The notes beneath the pieces were generated by a model, which ran no database searches, was not told the DNA's origin, and saw nothing but the letters and a program-made list of their open reading frames with translations. Below, piece after piece: positions 38,077 through 45,532 of a stretch of 45,532 nucleotides of DNA. This DNA is from Pseudomonadota bacterium (GTDB lineage: Bacteria; Pseudomonadota; Alphaproteobacteria; Sphingomonadales; Sphingomonadaceae), in NCBI GenBank assembly GCA_023413015.1, contig JAEZQR010000131.1, positions 1 through 45,532 on the forward strand. The letters run 5' to 3'. The first letter of the stretch is position 1. Every line of letters begins with the position of its first letter. The position numbers and the translations under genes were made by a program.

Positions 38077-39014
38077 CACTCGCACCCCGCTGTTTGGTGT
38101 TCCGCCCCCTCTACGCGGTTTCGGGGCGTTTGCGCCAGCGCCGCGTTGAGCTGCGCGCCGAGCACGAAGCCGAGCCCCACTACCCAGAAGAAGATCAGCG
38201 CGATCATCACGCCCGCGAGCGAGCCGTAGGTGAGATCATAGGGCGTCAGCATGCCGAGGATCGCCGGCAGTAGCATCGTTGTCGCCACCCATACGACAGT
38301 GGTCAGCGCCGCGCCCGGCCACTTCGGGCAGCCGCGGCGGTACTTGGCCGGGGTCAGCGACAGGAAGATGATGTACAGCGCGACGAACAGGGCGGCGATC
38401 GGCGCGATGCGCCCCCAGGCGATGATCGACAGGGCATCATTCGCCCACGGCAGGATGCCCTCGACGAACTGCTCGACGGCGGTCAGCACCACCTGGAACG
38501 CGAAGGCCAGCATCATCAGCAGCACCGACCCGATGATTAGCGCGAAGCTGCCCAGTCGATACTCCCAGAAGGGCCGCCCGCCCCCGCGCGTGCCGTAGGC
38601 GCGGCGCAGGATGTCGCGCATGGTCTCGGTGAAGCTTGCCACCGACCACAGGCCGACGATGATGCCGAAGGTCAGCAGCTTGCCCGACCGCGCCGTCAGC
38701 ACGTCGCTGATCGGCTTGGCGAGCAGCTCCGATACGTCGCGCGGCAGCGTGACGAGGAAATTGTTGATCGCCCGCAGCGCATCCTCGCTCTGGCCCAAGA
38801 CGCCAGCGATCGCCGCAACGATGATGAAGAAAGGGAACAGCGTCAGCAGCGACAGATAGGCAAGGTTGCCGGCGTGGACGAACCCGTCCGCCCAGGTGTG
38901 CGTCATGACGCGACTGAAGATCACCACGGCGCGCGCAAACTTCTCGCGGCAGAAGCCGAGCGCCTGCGCCAGCAGGCCAGCCTCCCGCGCCACCTTCTCG
39001 GTCGTATCCGCCAT
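38076..39014 (-). CDS. YihY/BrkB family inner-membrane protein
   Basis: 312-residue protein with six transmembrane helices and the family motifs 'THTWADGFVHAGNLAYLSLLTLFPF' (first helix), 'FGIIVGLWSVASFTETMRDILRRAY', 'LSLTPAKYRRGCPKWPGAALTT' and 'YGSLAGVMIALIFFWVVGLGFVLGAQLNA'. Long misannotated as ribonuclease BN; actual function is unknown. ATG at 39012-39014. One-base overlap with fabI downstream and 26-bp gap from the dnaJ-like gene upstream. Confidence 0.93.
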   Translation of the reverse strand: MADTTEKVAREAGLLAQALGFCREKFARAVVIFSRVMTHTWADGFVHAGNLAYLSLLTLFPFFIIVAAIAGVLGQSEDALRAINNFLVTLPRDVSELLAKPISDVLTARSGKLLTFGIIVGLWSVASFTETMRDILRRAYGTRGGGRPFWEYRLGSFALIIGSVLLMMLAFAFQVVLTAVEQFVEGILPWANDALSIIAWGRIAPIAALFVALYIIFLSLTPAKYRRGCPKWPGAALTTVVWVATTMLLPAILGMLTPYDLTYGSLAGVMIALIFFWVVGLGFVLGAQLNAALAQTPRNRVEGAEHQTAGCE

Positions 39015-39040
39015 CCCGCTCCGTTCGCCTGCGGCGCGGA

Positions 39041-39982
39041 TCAGTCCACGCCCAATCCGGCACGCGGGTTTCGTGCCTTGCCCGCCCAACGCTCGGCAAA
39101 CGCGCGAAGCTCCGGATCGTCGCCCGGCAGGTCGACGAGCAATGTCACGAACTGGTCGCCGCGCGTCTTGTCGCTCTTGGTGAAGCCCTTGCCGCGCAGC
39201 CGCAGCACCTTGCCGCTCGTCGATCCCGCCGGCACGCTCACCATCACCGGGCCGTCGACCGTCGGCACCTTCACCTTGGCACCGAGCACCGCCTCGTCGA
39301 GCCGTACCGGCAGGTCGAGCCGCACGTCGTCGCCGTCGCGCTTGAAGAAGCGGTGCGGTCCGATCTCGAGCGTCACCAGCGCATCGCCCGCGCCGCCCGG
39401 CCCGGTCTCGCCCTGGCCGGCCAGCCGCACCTGCCGCCCGCTCTCGAAGCCGGCGGGCAGTTTGAGGTCAATGGTCTTGCCGTTCCGCAGCGTCACGCGT
39501 TGCGGGGTGAGCTTTGCCGCTTCCTCGAATGACACCTGCAGCCGATAGGCGACATCGGCGCCCTTCGGCGTCGGCCGCTGCCGGCGCGTCAGATCCTCGA
39601 AATCGAACCCGAAGCCGCCGCCGCGCCCGCGGCCACGCCCGAACAGCTCGGAGAACAGATCGGAGGCGTCGCCCGAAAATTCATAGCCGCCCCCACCGCC
39701 GAAGCCGCCGGCACCGCCGCCCGCATGCGCCCCGCCGCCGAACCCGAACGGGCTCTTCGCCTGGCCGCTCTCGTCGATCTCGCCACGATCATATTGCGCG
39801 CGCTTGTCGGCGTCGCTCAGGATCGCATAGGCCGCCGACACCTCCTTGAAGCGGTCGGCTGCCTTGGGATTGTCCTTGTTGCGGTCGGGGTGCAGCTCCT
39901 TGGCGAGCTTGCGGTACGCCTTCTTGATGTCGGCGTCGCTGGCACCACGGGCCACGCCCAAGACCGAATAGAGATCCTTCAT
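39041..39982 (-). CDS. DnaJ C-terminal domain co-chaperone (CbpA-like, no zinc finger)
   Basis: 313-residue J-domain protein that stimulates DnaK ATPase. J-domain residues 1-68 with HPD at 31-33 ('YRKLAKELHPDRNKD'), Gly/Phe-rich linker (about 74-135, 'FGFGGGAHAGGGAGGFGGGGG'), then two beta-sandwich substrate-binding domains ('LRNGKTIDLKLPAGFESGRQVRLAGQGE', 'RFFKRDGDDVRLDLPVRLDEAVLGAKVKVPTVDG'). The CxxCxGxG zinc domain of DnaJ is absent, so class II/CbpA type. ATG at 39980-39982. Heads the leftward operon; two dyads lie upstream. Confidence 0.93.
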   Translation of the reverse strand: MKDLYSVLGVARGASDADIKKAYRKLAKELHPDRNKDNPKAADRFKEVSAAYAILSDADKRAQYDRGEIDESGQAKSPFGFGGGAHAGGGAGGFGGGGGYEFSGDASDLFSELFGRGRGRGGGFGFDFEDLTRRQRPTPKGADVAYRLQVSFEEAAKLTPQRVTLRNGKTIDLKLPAGFESGRQVRLAGQGETGPGGAGDALVTLEIGPHRFFKRDGDDVRLDLPVRLDEAVLGAKVKVPTVDGPVMVSVPAGSTSGKVLRLRGKGFTKSDKTRGDQFVTLLVDLPGDDPELRAFAERWAGKARNPRAGLGVD

Positions 39983-40020
39983 ACTTTGCAGGTCACCACA
40001 GGCCAGGCCGGAAATCCACC

Positions 40021-40077
40021 GTTGCAGGAGTGCAACAGCAACGAGATAGGGGCGACACAGCCCTACGAAAAGGGCTG
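40021..40077. promoter_or_regulatory. Two dyads between divergent dnaJ-like and pdxH genes
   Basis: GTTGCA-GGAG-TGCAAC (40021-40036) and CAGCCCT-ACGAAA-AGGGCTG (40058-40077), both perfect, in the 141-bp divergent gap. The first is 39 bp from the dnaJ-like start and could be an operator; the second may be a leader hairpin or site for pdxH. No clear heat-shock promoter or CIRCE element is visible. Confidence 0.35.
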
Positions 40078-40123
40078 ATCGCACGTGGTTGCCGCCATAC
40101 GCCCTCGGGACTAGAGCATCCGC

Positions 40124-40714
40124 ATGACCGCGCCGATCCCTGCCGACCCGTTCGAGCTGTTCTCCAGATGGTATGCCGAGGCCGAAACCTCGGAGCCGAG
40201 CGACCCCAACGCCATGTCGCTGGCAACAGCCAAGCCGGATGGCCGTCCTTCGGTGCGCATCGTGCTGTGCAAGGGCGTCGATGGCCGCGGCTTCGTCTTC
40301 TATTCGAACCGCGAGAGCCGAAAGGGCGAGGAGCTGGCTGCCAATCCGCACGTCCACCTAAACTTCCACTGGAAGTCGCTCCGGCGCCAAGTGCGCGTCG
40401 ACGGCACGGCCGCCCCGGTCGAGCCGCAGGAAGCCGACGCCTATTTCGCCAGCCGCCCGCGCGACTCGCAGCTCGGCGCCTGGGCGTCGGAGCAGTCGCG
40501 CCCCATGCGTGACCGCGAGACCTTCGAGCGCCGCCTCGCCGCCTTCGCGGCGAAGTACCAGGGCCGCCCCGTGCCCCGCCCACCGCACTGGTCCGGCTGG
40601 CGCGTGACGCCCAGCCAGATCGAATTCTGGCAGGACCGTCCGAACCGCCTGCACGAGCGTCTCGTCTACCGGCGTAGTGGCGACGGCTGGACGACCGGCC
40701 TGCTCTACCCGTGA
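40124..40714 (+). CDS. pdxH: Pyridoxine/pyridoxamine 5'-phosphate oxidase
   Basis: FMN enzyme making pyridoxal 5'-phosphate. 196 residues, short end of the family's range. Motifs: 'DPNAMSLATAKPDGRPSVRIVLCKGVDGRGFVFYSNRESRKG' (FMN site), 'LNFHWKSLRRQVRVDG', 'SRPRDSQLGAWASEQS' and the C-terminal signature 'HWSGWRVTPSQIEFWQDRPNRLHERLVYRR'. ATG at 40124. The last four bases overlap the GTG start of the cation transporter gene. Confidence 0.96.
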   Translation: MTAPIPADPFELFSRWYAEAETSEPSDPNAMSLATAKPDGRPSVRIVLCKGVDGRGFVFYSNRESRKGEELAANPHVHLNFHWKSLRRQVRVDGTAAPVEPQEADAYFASRPRDSQLGAWASEQSRPMRDRETFERRLAAFAAKYQGRPVPRPPHWSGWRVTPSQIEFWQDRPNRLHERLVYRRSGDGWTTGLLYP

Positions 40715-41652
40715 CCGCCGAACCCCATCATCTCGTCCACCACGGCCGGCATACGCAGCGCGCCGCGCTCGCCTCGGTGGCGATGGCGTTGCTCCTGCTC
40801 GGCCTCAAGGCCTGGGCTGCCTATCGCACCGGCTCGGTCGCCATGCTCGGCTCGCTCGCCGACACCGGGCTCGATCTCATCGCGTCGCTGATCACGCTGT
40901 TCGGCGTCCGCCTTGCAGCCCAACCCGCGGACCGAGAGCATCGCTTCGGCCACGGCAAGGCCGAAGCGATCGCCGCGCTTTTCCAGACGATACTCATCAG
41001 CCTGTCGGCGCTCGGCATCGCCTGGCAGGCCGGGACCCGGCTGGCGCACCCCGTTGCCCCGACGGAGCCTGAACTCGGCATCGGCATTTCGGCAATCGCC
41101 ATCGCCACGACGCTCGCGCTCGTCGCCTATCAGCGGCACGTGGTGCGCCGCACCCGCTCGCTCGCCATCGAGACCGATCAGCTCCACTATCAGTCGGACC
41201 TGCTGCTCAACCTGTCGGTGATCGCGGCGCTGGCGCTCGACAGCCTCGCCGGCCTGCGCGGCGCGGACCCGTTGTTCGGCCTGGTCATCGCCGCCTACCT
41301 GATCGTCGGCGCGGTCGGCTCGGCGCGGCGCTCGCTCGACGTGCTGATGGACCGCGAATGGCTGCCCGAGAAGCGCAACGAGCTCGTTGCCCTACTCGCG
41401 GCGCACCCGCACGGCGGTGGCGTGCATGATCTCCGCACCCGCAACAGCGGCGCAACCGAGTTCATCCAGTTCCACGTCTGGCTGCCGCCGGAGATGAGCG
41501 TCACCCGCGCCCACGATATCGTCGAGGAGCTTGAGCAACTCGTCGCAAGCGCCCATCCCAACGCCGAAATCCTCATCCACGTCGATCCGGCCGGTAATAT
41601 CGACCGGCACGACCAGCATTTCGATCAGGAGCCCGTTGCCGATGCCGACTGA
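40711..41652 (+). CDS. Cation diffusion facilitator, FieF-like
   Basis: Metal/proton antiporter of 313 residues exporting Zn2+, Fe2+ or similar. Transport-site residues match FieF: Asp51 and Asp55 ('SLADTGLDLIASL'), His159 and Asp163 ('HYQSDLLLN'); 'QPADREHRFGHGKAEAIAAL' is the conserved loop after helix 2. Six helices, then a cytoplasmic ferredoxin-like domain ('GGGVHDLRTRNSGATEFIQFHVWLPPEM...', 'EILIHVDP'). The C-terminus is His/Asp-rich (DRHDQHFDQ). GTG start overlaps the pdxH stop (GTGA); phzF-like gene begins inside its last 11 bases. Confidence 0.94.
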   Translation: MTAEPHHLVHHGRHTQRAALASVAMALLLLGLKAWAAYRTGSVAMLGSLADTGLDLIASLITLFGVRLAAQPADREHRFGHGKAEAIAALFQTILISLSALGIAWQAGTRLAHPVAPTEPELGIGISAIAIATTLALVAYQRHVVRRTRSLAIETDQLHYQSDLLLNLSVIAALALDSLAGLRGADPLFGLVIAAYLIVGAVGSARRSLDVLMDREWLPEKRNELVALLAAHPHGGGVHDLRTRNSGATEFIQFHVWLPPEMSVTRAHDIVEELEQLVASAHPNAEILIHVDPAGNIDRHDQHFDQEPVADAD

Positions 41653-42451
41653 GCTGCCCTTCTTCCAGGTCGACGCCTTCGCCGACCGCCCGTTCACCGG
41701 CAACCAGGCTGGCGTGATGCCGCTCGACCGCTGGCTCGACGACGCGACGCTCCAGGCGATCGCCAACGAGAACAATGTCGCCGAGACCGCCTTCTTCATC
41801 CCCTCGGGCGATCCGGATGCCGACTATGACCTGCGCTGGTTCACCCCGGCGGTCGAGGTGGCGCTCTGCGGCCATGCCACGCTCGCCAGCGGCTATCATG
41901 TCCTGACGCGCGATTCCTCGCGCGAGCGGGTGCGCTTCCGCACACGCCACAGCGGCATCTTGGAGGTGCGTCGCGATGGCGATCGCCTCGCGATGGAACT
42001 GCCGGCCTGGCCGTCGCGCGAGACCGACCCCGCCCCGCTCGCCACCGCGCTTGGCGTCAATGTCGAGGCGGTCTACGAAACCATCGACGCGCCCGAACCG
42101 AGCCGCATGGCGATCCTCAAGGACGCCACCGCGGTCCGGGCGCTCGCGCCCGACTTCCGCGCTATCGGCGCGCTCGGCGGCGTGCTCGCCATCGCGACCG
42201 CACCGGGTGACGGCGGGTATGACGTCGTCAGCCGTGTCTTCGCATCGGCTGCCGGCATCGACGAGGACCCCGTCACCGGCTCCGCGCACAGCATGCTCAC
42301 GCCCTACTGGGTCAAGCGCCTCGGTCGCGACAGCTTCTCCGCCTTTCAGGCCTCGAAACGCGGCGGCGCCCTCCACTGCACGCTCGCAGGCGACCGCGTC
42401 GTCCTCGGTGGCACCTGCGTCACGACGATCGAAGGCGTGTTCCGGATCTAG
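41642..42451 (+). CDS. PhzF family protein
   Basis: 269-residue isomerase-like protein with two similar halves. N-terminal 'FFQVDAFADRPFTGNQAGVM', catalytic-type Glu48 in 'NVAETAFF', 'FTPAVEVALCGHATLASGY' and, in the second half, 'DVVSRVFASAAGIDEDPVTGSAHSMLTPYW'. PhzF itself isomerises DHHA in phenazine synthesis, but most homologs, including those standing alone like this, have unknown substrates; no other phenazine genes are here. ATG at 41642, 11 bases inside the transporter gene. Converges on mnmA with a 4-bp gap. Confidence 0.93.
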   Translation: MPTELPFFQVDAFADRPFTGNQAGVMPLDRWLDDATLQAIANENNVAETAFFIPSGDPDADYDLRWFTPAVEVALCGHATLASGYHVLTRDSSRERVRFRTRHSGILEVRRDGDRLAMELPAWPSRETDPAPLATALGVNVEAVYETIDAPEPSRMAILKDATAVRALAPDFRAIGALGGVLAIATAPGDGGYDVVSRVFASAAGIDEDPVTGSAHSMLTPYWVKRLGRDSFSAFQASKRGGALHCTLAGDRVVLGGTCVTTIEGVFRI

Positions 42452-42455
42452 CTAC

Positions 42456-43568
42456 TCAGGCGGCTGCGACCAGCGCGGTCACCGTGCGCTTGATCCAGCC
42501 ACCGCCGAGCACGCGTTCACCGGCGTAGGCGACGCACGCCTGCCCCGGTGCCACGCCATATTCGGGCTGGTCGAACCGTACGGCGCCGTCCACCCAACGT
42601 GCCGGCACCGGCGCTGCCGCCGACCGCACCTTCACGCTCACGGGTAGCCCGTCCTCAGGCACCGCCCCGCCCAGCCAGTTCACGTCCGACAACTCGGTCG
42701 CCGCCACGCCCAGCGCCTCGCGTGGGCCGATCACCAGCCGCCGCGTCTCAGGCTCCAGCCGCACGACATAGAGCGGATCGGCCTGCCCGCCGATCTCAAT
42801 GCCGCGCCGCTGCCCGACGGTGTAGTGGATCAGCCCCTTGTGCTGGCCCAGCACGCGTCCTGTCAGATCGACGATCTCGCCCGCCTCGCCGGATTCCGGG
42901 CGCAGCTTGCGCACGATGTCGGCATAGTTGCCGTTGGGCACGAAACAGATGTCCTGGCTGTCGGGCTTCGCCGCCACCGGCAGCCCGAACCGCTCGGCAT
43001 GCGCGCGCACCTCGGTCTTCGGCATCCCGCCGAGCGGAAAGCGCAGGAAGTCGAGCTGCGCCCGCGTCGTCGCGAACAGGAAATAGCTCTGGTCGCGCGT
43101 GGCGTCCGCCGCGCGATGCAGTTCGGCGCCGTCCGCGCCCATTACGCGCCGCACATAATGGCCGGTTGCCAGGCAGTCGGCGCCCAGATCGCGCGCCACG
43201 TCGAGCAGGTCGCGAAACTTCACCGTCTGGTTGCAGCGCACGCAGGGGATCGGCGTCTCGCCGCGCGCATAGGCGTCGGCGAAATCGTCGATCACGCTCG
43301 CCCGGAATGCGCTCTCATAGTCGAGCACATAATGCGGAATACCGATCGCCTCGGCGACGCGCCGCGCATCGTGGATGTCGGAGCCGGCGCAGCAGGTGCC
43401 GCTGCGGCCCACCGCCTGCCCGTGGTCGTAGAGCTGGAGCGTAATGCCGATCGTCTCGTAGCCGGCCTCGGCGCATAGCGCGGCCACCACCGATGAATCG
43501 ACGCCGCCCGACATGGCGACGACGACGCGGCTTTCCGCCGGCGGCTTCCCGGTTTGAAGGTCGATCAT
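42456..43568 (-). CDS. mnmA: tRNA-uridine 2-thiolase MnmA
   Basis: ATP-dependent enzyme that thiolates U34 of tRNA(Glu/Gln/Lys). 370 residues. PP-loop 'AMSGGVDSS' (18-26), catalytic Cys112 in 'CVRCNQTVKF' and partner Cys208 in 'DSQDICFVPNG'; 'HYTVGQRRGIEIGG' starts the central domain. The 'GTCCAGSDIHDARRVAE' segment is the alphaproteobacterial form of the CCSxxDxxDA motif. ATG at 43566-43568 chosen over longer in-frame readings that add non-conserved residues. Confidence 0.97.
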   Translation of the reverse strand: MIDLQTGKPPAESRVVVAMSGGVDSSVVAALCAEAGYETIGITLQLYDHGQAVGRSGTCCAGSDIHDARRVAEAIGIPHYVLDYESAFRASVIDDFADAYARGETPIPCVRCNQTVKFRDLLDVARDLGADCLATGHYVRRVMGADGAELHRAADATRDQSYFLFATTRAQLDFLRFPLGGMPKTEVRAHAERFGLPVAAKPDSQDICFVPNGNYADIVRKLRPESGEAGEIVDLTGRVLGQHKGLIHYTVGQRRGIEIGGQADPLYVVRLEPETRRLVIGPREALGVAATELSDVNWLGGAVPEDGLPVSVKVRSAAAPVPARWVDGAVRFDQPEYGVAPGQACVAYAGERVLGGGWIKRTVTALVAAA

Positions 43569-43721
43569 CAGCCGCCACGTAGCGATCAAAAGCGGCGCCC
43601 TCAAGGCGACGCATCGCCTCGCACCCTCACGCATTTTTACCGATGATCTTTAGCTTTCCGTAAGGGTTGGGTGCGTATGACGACTCCAGGATCAGGACGG
43701 CGGTCTGGTGCAGGGGATCGA

Positions 43722-44009
43722 ATGCTCGAGAATCAGAAGTTCAAACCGGCTCAGGTTATCGGCCCGCTCGGCGAGCCGCTGACCCTCGACTCGCTGCCAC
43801 CGCCGAACACCACCCGCTGGGTGGTGCGGCGCAAGGCGGAGGTGGTGGCCGCGGTCAACGGCGGGCTGCTCACCGTCGACGAGGTCTGCGAACGCTATAA
43901 TCTCAGCCTCGAGGAATTCGCCTCGTGGCAGCGCGCGGTCGACCGTGTCGGCATGCCCGGGCTGCGCGTCACACGCATCCAGCACTATCGCTCCGTCTTC
44001 GACAGCTGA
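43722..44009 (+). CDS. sciP: SciP-like CtrA inhibitor (DUF1153)
   Basis: 95-residue helix-turn-helix protein with the DUF1153 pattern: 'KPAQVIGPLGEPLTLDSLPPPNTTRWVVRRKAEVVAAVNGGLLTVDEVCERYNLSLEEFASWQRAVDRVGMPGLRVTR'. The Caulobacter homolog SciP binds the master regulator CtrA and blocks its transcription of target genes in G1. ATG at 43722 follows AGGGGATCGA and gives the expected length; a GTG at 43671 would add 17 non-conserved residues. A GANTC site (CcrM methylation sequence) is at 43682-43686, upstream of the start. Gene name by family resemblance. Confidence 0.88.
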   Translation: MLENQKFKPAQVIGPLGEPLTLDSLPPPNTTRWVVRRKAEVVAAVNGGLLTVDEVCERYNLSLEEFASWQRAVDRVGMPGLRVTRIQHYRSVFDS

Positions 44010-44110
44010 GATCGAGCACCTTGGTCGATAAGGTGGCGTGCGTTTCGGCGGACGCCGCCCTCGCTGCATTGACAGCCCCGCCCGCTGTTCCGGCACGCTA
44101 GACGGGGGCC

Positions 44111-44563
44111 ATGATCCAGATTCCCGAAGGTTTCATCGAGCTGCCGTTCAACTACGGCTTCATCGGCGTCAACGGCCCGCTCTACGCCAAGCGCGATGGC
44201 GGGCAGCTCCGGCTCGGCCTCCGCGTCGAGGAACGCCACTGCAACCCGATGGGCATCGCGCACGGCGGCATGCTCGTCACCTTCGCCGACATGCAGCTGC
44301 CGCTCGCCAGCCGCTACCAGGCCGGCCTGCCCGACAATTTCCTGCCCACGATCAACCTATCGGTCGACTTCCTTGCGCCCGCCAGGATGGGTGCCTGGGT
44401 CGAAGGCGAGACGCAGGTCATGCGCCGCACGAAGAACCTCGTCTTCGCGCAATGCACCGTCACCGCCGACGGCGAGCCTTCGTTGCGCGCCAGCGGCATC
44501 TTCAAGATCGGTCCCGCGATGACGTCGGGCGATGCGAGCTTCGCCAACCTGTTCGGTCGGTGA
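44111..44563 (+). CDS. PaaI-type hotdog-fold thioesterase
   Basis: 150-residue hotdog protein, probably hydrolysing acyl-CoA thioesters. The catalytic segment 'HCNPMGIAHGGMLVTFADMQL' matches the HxNxxGxxHGGxxxxxxD signature of the 4HBT/PaaI group, and 'TINLSVDFLAPARMGAWVEGETQVMRRTKNLVFAQCTV' is the conserved central strand region. Tetramers form in the family. ATG at 44111. Followed by the YcaQ-type gene 13 bp later, probably one transcript. Confidence 0.9.
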   Translation: MIQIPEGFIELPFNYGFIGVNGPLYAKRDGGQLRLGLRVEERHCNPMGIAHGGMLVTFADMQLPLASRYQAGLPDNFLPTINLSVDFLAPARMGAWVEGETQVMRRTKNLVFAQCTVTADGEPSLRASGIFKIGPAMTSGDASFANLFGR

Positions 44564-44576
44564 TAACGTTGGCGGC

Positions 44577-45532
44577 ATGATCGAGCTTTCCCGCCGCGAG
44601 GCCCGGTGTCTCGCGCTGGGCGCGATCGGTCTCGGCACCCCGCGCCCGGCCCGTCGCGGCCCGGCCGCGTTCAGCGCGATGATCGATCGTCTGGGCCAGG
44701 TGCAGATCGATTCGGTCAACGTCCTCGTCCGCGCGCACTACATGCCGGCCTTCTCGCGGCTGGGCACCTATGATGTTGCGGGCTTCGATCGGCTCGCGCG
44801 CGGGCCGAAACGTCGGCTGTTCGAATATTGGGGGCATGAGGCGTCGCTGATCGACGTCGCGCTGCAACCTTCTCTGCGTTGGCGCATGGCGCGTGCCCGC
44901 GCCGGCATCGGCACCTACAGCGGCCTGCGCCGCTTCGAGGCCGAGCGGCGCGACTTCATCGACGCCGTCCTTCACGAGATCGACACGCGCGGGCCGCTCG
45001 CCGCGCGCGACCTCAGCGACGGCGGTAAGACCAAGGGCTCCTGGTGGGGCTGGTCGGACGGCAAGCGCGCACTCGAATGGCTGTTCTGGGCCGGCTACGT
45101 CACCACGCATTCGCGCCGCGGCTTCGAACGCGTCTACGACCTCACCGAGCGCGTGCTGCCCGAGGCCGCGGCGCTTCCGACGCCGCCGGACGACGAGGCG
45201 CAACGCCGTCTGCTGACCGTCGCGGCCAGGGCGCTCGGCGTTGCCACGGCCGGCGACCTGCGCACTTACTGGCGGATCGGCCCCGAAGATGCGGCGGCCC
45301 GTCTTGCCGAACTCGTCGAAGCCGGCGAGCTGCTGCCGGCGCGCGTTGAGGGCTGGCGACAGCAGGCCTATGTTCCGAAGAGCATGGCGGCTGCCCGTGC
45401 CCCGAAAGCCGCCGCGCTCGTCTCGCCGTTCGATCCGCTGCTCTGGGAACGCGACCGCGCCGAACGCCTGCTCGACTTCCGCTACCGCATCGAAATCTAC
45501 ACGCCGGCGCACAAGCGCGAGCACGGCTATTA
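44577..45532 (+). CDS. YcaQ/AlkX-type DNA glycosylase, 3'-truncated by window edge
   Basis: 318 codons visible from ATG at 44577. Winged-helix family of glycosylases that unhook interstrand crosslinks and remove alkylated bases. The QxD catalytic motif is at residues 43-45 in 'LGQVQIDSVNVLVRAHYMPAFSRLG'; 'LFEYWGHEASLIDV' and 'GSWWGWSDGKRALEWLFWAGYVTTHSRRGFERVYDLTERVLP' are further family segments. The visible end ('DPLLWERDRAERLLDFRYRIEIYTP') lies in the C-terminal part, so perhaps 60-90 residues are missing. Confidence 0.92.
   Translation, partial: MIELSRREARCLALGAIGLGTPRPARRGPAAFSAMIDRLGQVQIDSVNVLVRAHYMPAFSRLGTYDVAGFDRLARGPKRRLFEYWGHEASLIDVALQPSLRWRMARARAGIGTYSGLRRFEAERRDFIDAVLHEIDTRGPLAARDLSDGGKTKGSWWGWSDGKRALEWLFWAGYVTTHSRRGFERVYDLTERVLPEAAALPTPPDDEAQRRLLTVAARALGVATAGDLRTYWRIGPEDAAARLAELVEAGELLPARVEGWRQQAYVPKSMAAARAPKAAALVSPFDPLLWERDRAERLLDFRYRIEIYTPAHKREHGY

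Noticed and set aside
38076..39014. Ribonuclease BN assignment for the YihY-type protein
   Set aside because: That name is a known misannotation; the protein is a six-helix membrane protein without nuclease motifs.
41642..42451. Phenazine biosynthesis role for the PhzF-like gene
   Set aside because: No other phz genes are present; the family is mostly of unknown function and this gene is coupled to a metal exporter.
43640..43721. CtrA box upstream of the SciP-like gene
   Set aside because: TTTA-rich pieces exist but no TTAA-N7-TTAA arrangement is present.
1..45532. CRISPR arrays, prophage, integrase/attachment sites, restriction or other defence systems
   Set aside because: No evenly spaced direct repeats, phage genes, integrases, nucleases of defence type or tRNA-linked att sites are visible.

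Overview
This window is GC-rich chromosomal DNA from an alphaproteobacterium, most likely a sphingomonad (Sphingomonas/Sphingosinicella-like). The pointers are a SciP-type (DUF1153) cell-cycle regulator beside mnmA, the serC-serA pair with an upstream hairpin leader of the alphaproteobacterial serC-motif kind, hisZ followed by purA, a compact dnaJ/yihY/fabI/aroC operon, many secreted peptidases, and REP-like repeats of the 'CCCCGCCTTCGCGGGG' type. I see no rRNA, tRNA or CRISPR array. The species assignment is inference.

Layout. 1-3.1 kb: a truncated long-chain-type acyl-CoA dehydrogenase, divergent from a TsaC/Sua5 tRNA-modification gene, then a PEP-CTERM surface protein behind an AT-rich sigma-54 promoter. 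3.2-11.5 kb: a ZIP metal transporter, an aspartate/glutamate racemase, and a set of exported peptidases (S10 carboxypeptidase, retropepsin-like lipoprotein, S9 peptidase, DUF885 metallopeptidase-like) interrupted by a second acyl-CoA dehydrogenase. 11.5-16.8 kb: an orphan FixJ-type response regulator, a LOG-family protein, an extensin-like lipoprotein, DUF1203, a membrane-anchored AAA ATPase with a periplasmic C-terminal domain, and a small membrane protein. 16.8-20.8 kb: an HxlR regulator divergent from a VOC/YciI/DUF1428/PhnB-like operon, then pyrC and two 50-codon genes. 20.8-24.1 kb: DUF1206, an exported M20 amidohydrolase and a second PEP-CTERM protein (choice-of-anchor-L type), again with a sigma-54 promoter. 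24.3-25.9 kb: an apparently complete IS1182-family element with 19/20 matching terminal repeats. 26-30 kb: a polysaccharide-deacetylase-like protein, a disordered small protein, and a SoxR module (VOC gene < SoxR box > soxR-GST). 30-35.4 kb: serC-serA with leader RNA and REP repeats, hisZ, purA. 35.5-40 kb: a six-gene leftward operon dnaJ-like/yihY/fabI/VOC/aroC/ABM with stop-start overlaps. 40.1-45.5 kb: pdxH-CDF transporter-PhzF (overlapping), mnmA, sciP-like, a PaaI-type thioesterase and a truncated YcaQ/AlkX-type DNA glycosylase.

The most noteworthy regulatory observations are: (1) both PEP-CTERM genes, about 22 kb apart, have equally spaced -24/-12 elements, which suggests a sigma-54-controlled PEP-CTERM regulon whose exosortase and activator lie elsewhere; (2) a near-perfect SoxR box lies in a 19-bp-spaced promoter pointing at a VOC-fold gene, with soxR and a glutathione transferase on the other side. 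No wholly new multi-gene system is proven here. The least explained items are the AAA-TM-periplasmic fusion, the two 50-residue proteins and the disordered 58-residue protein.
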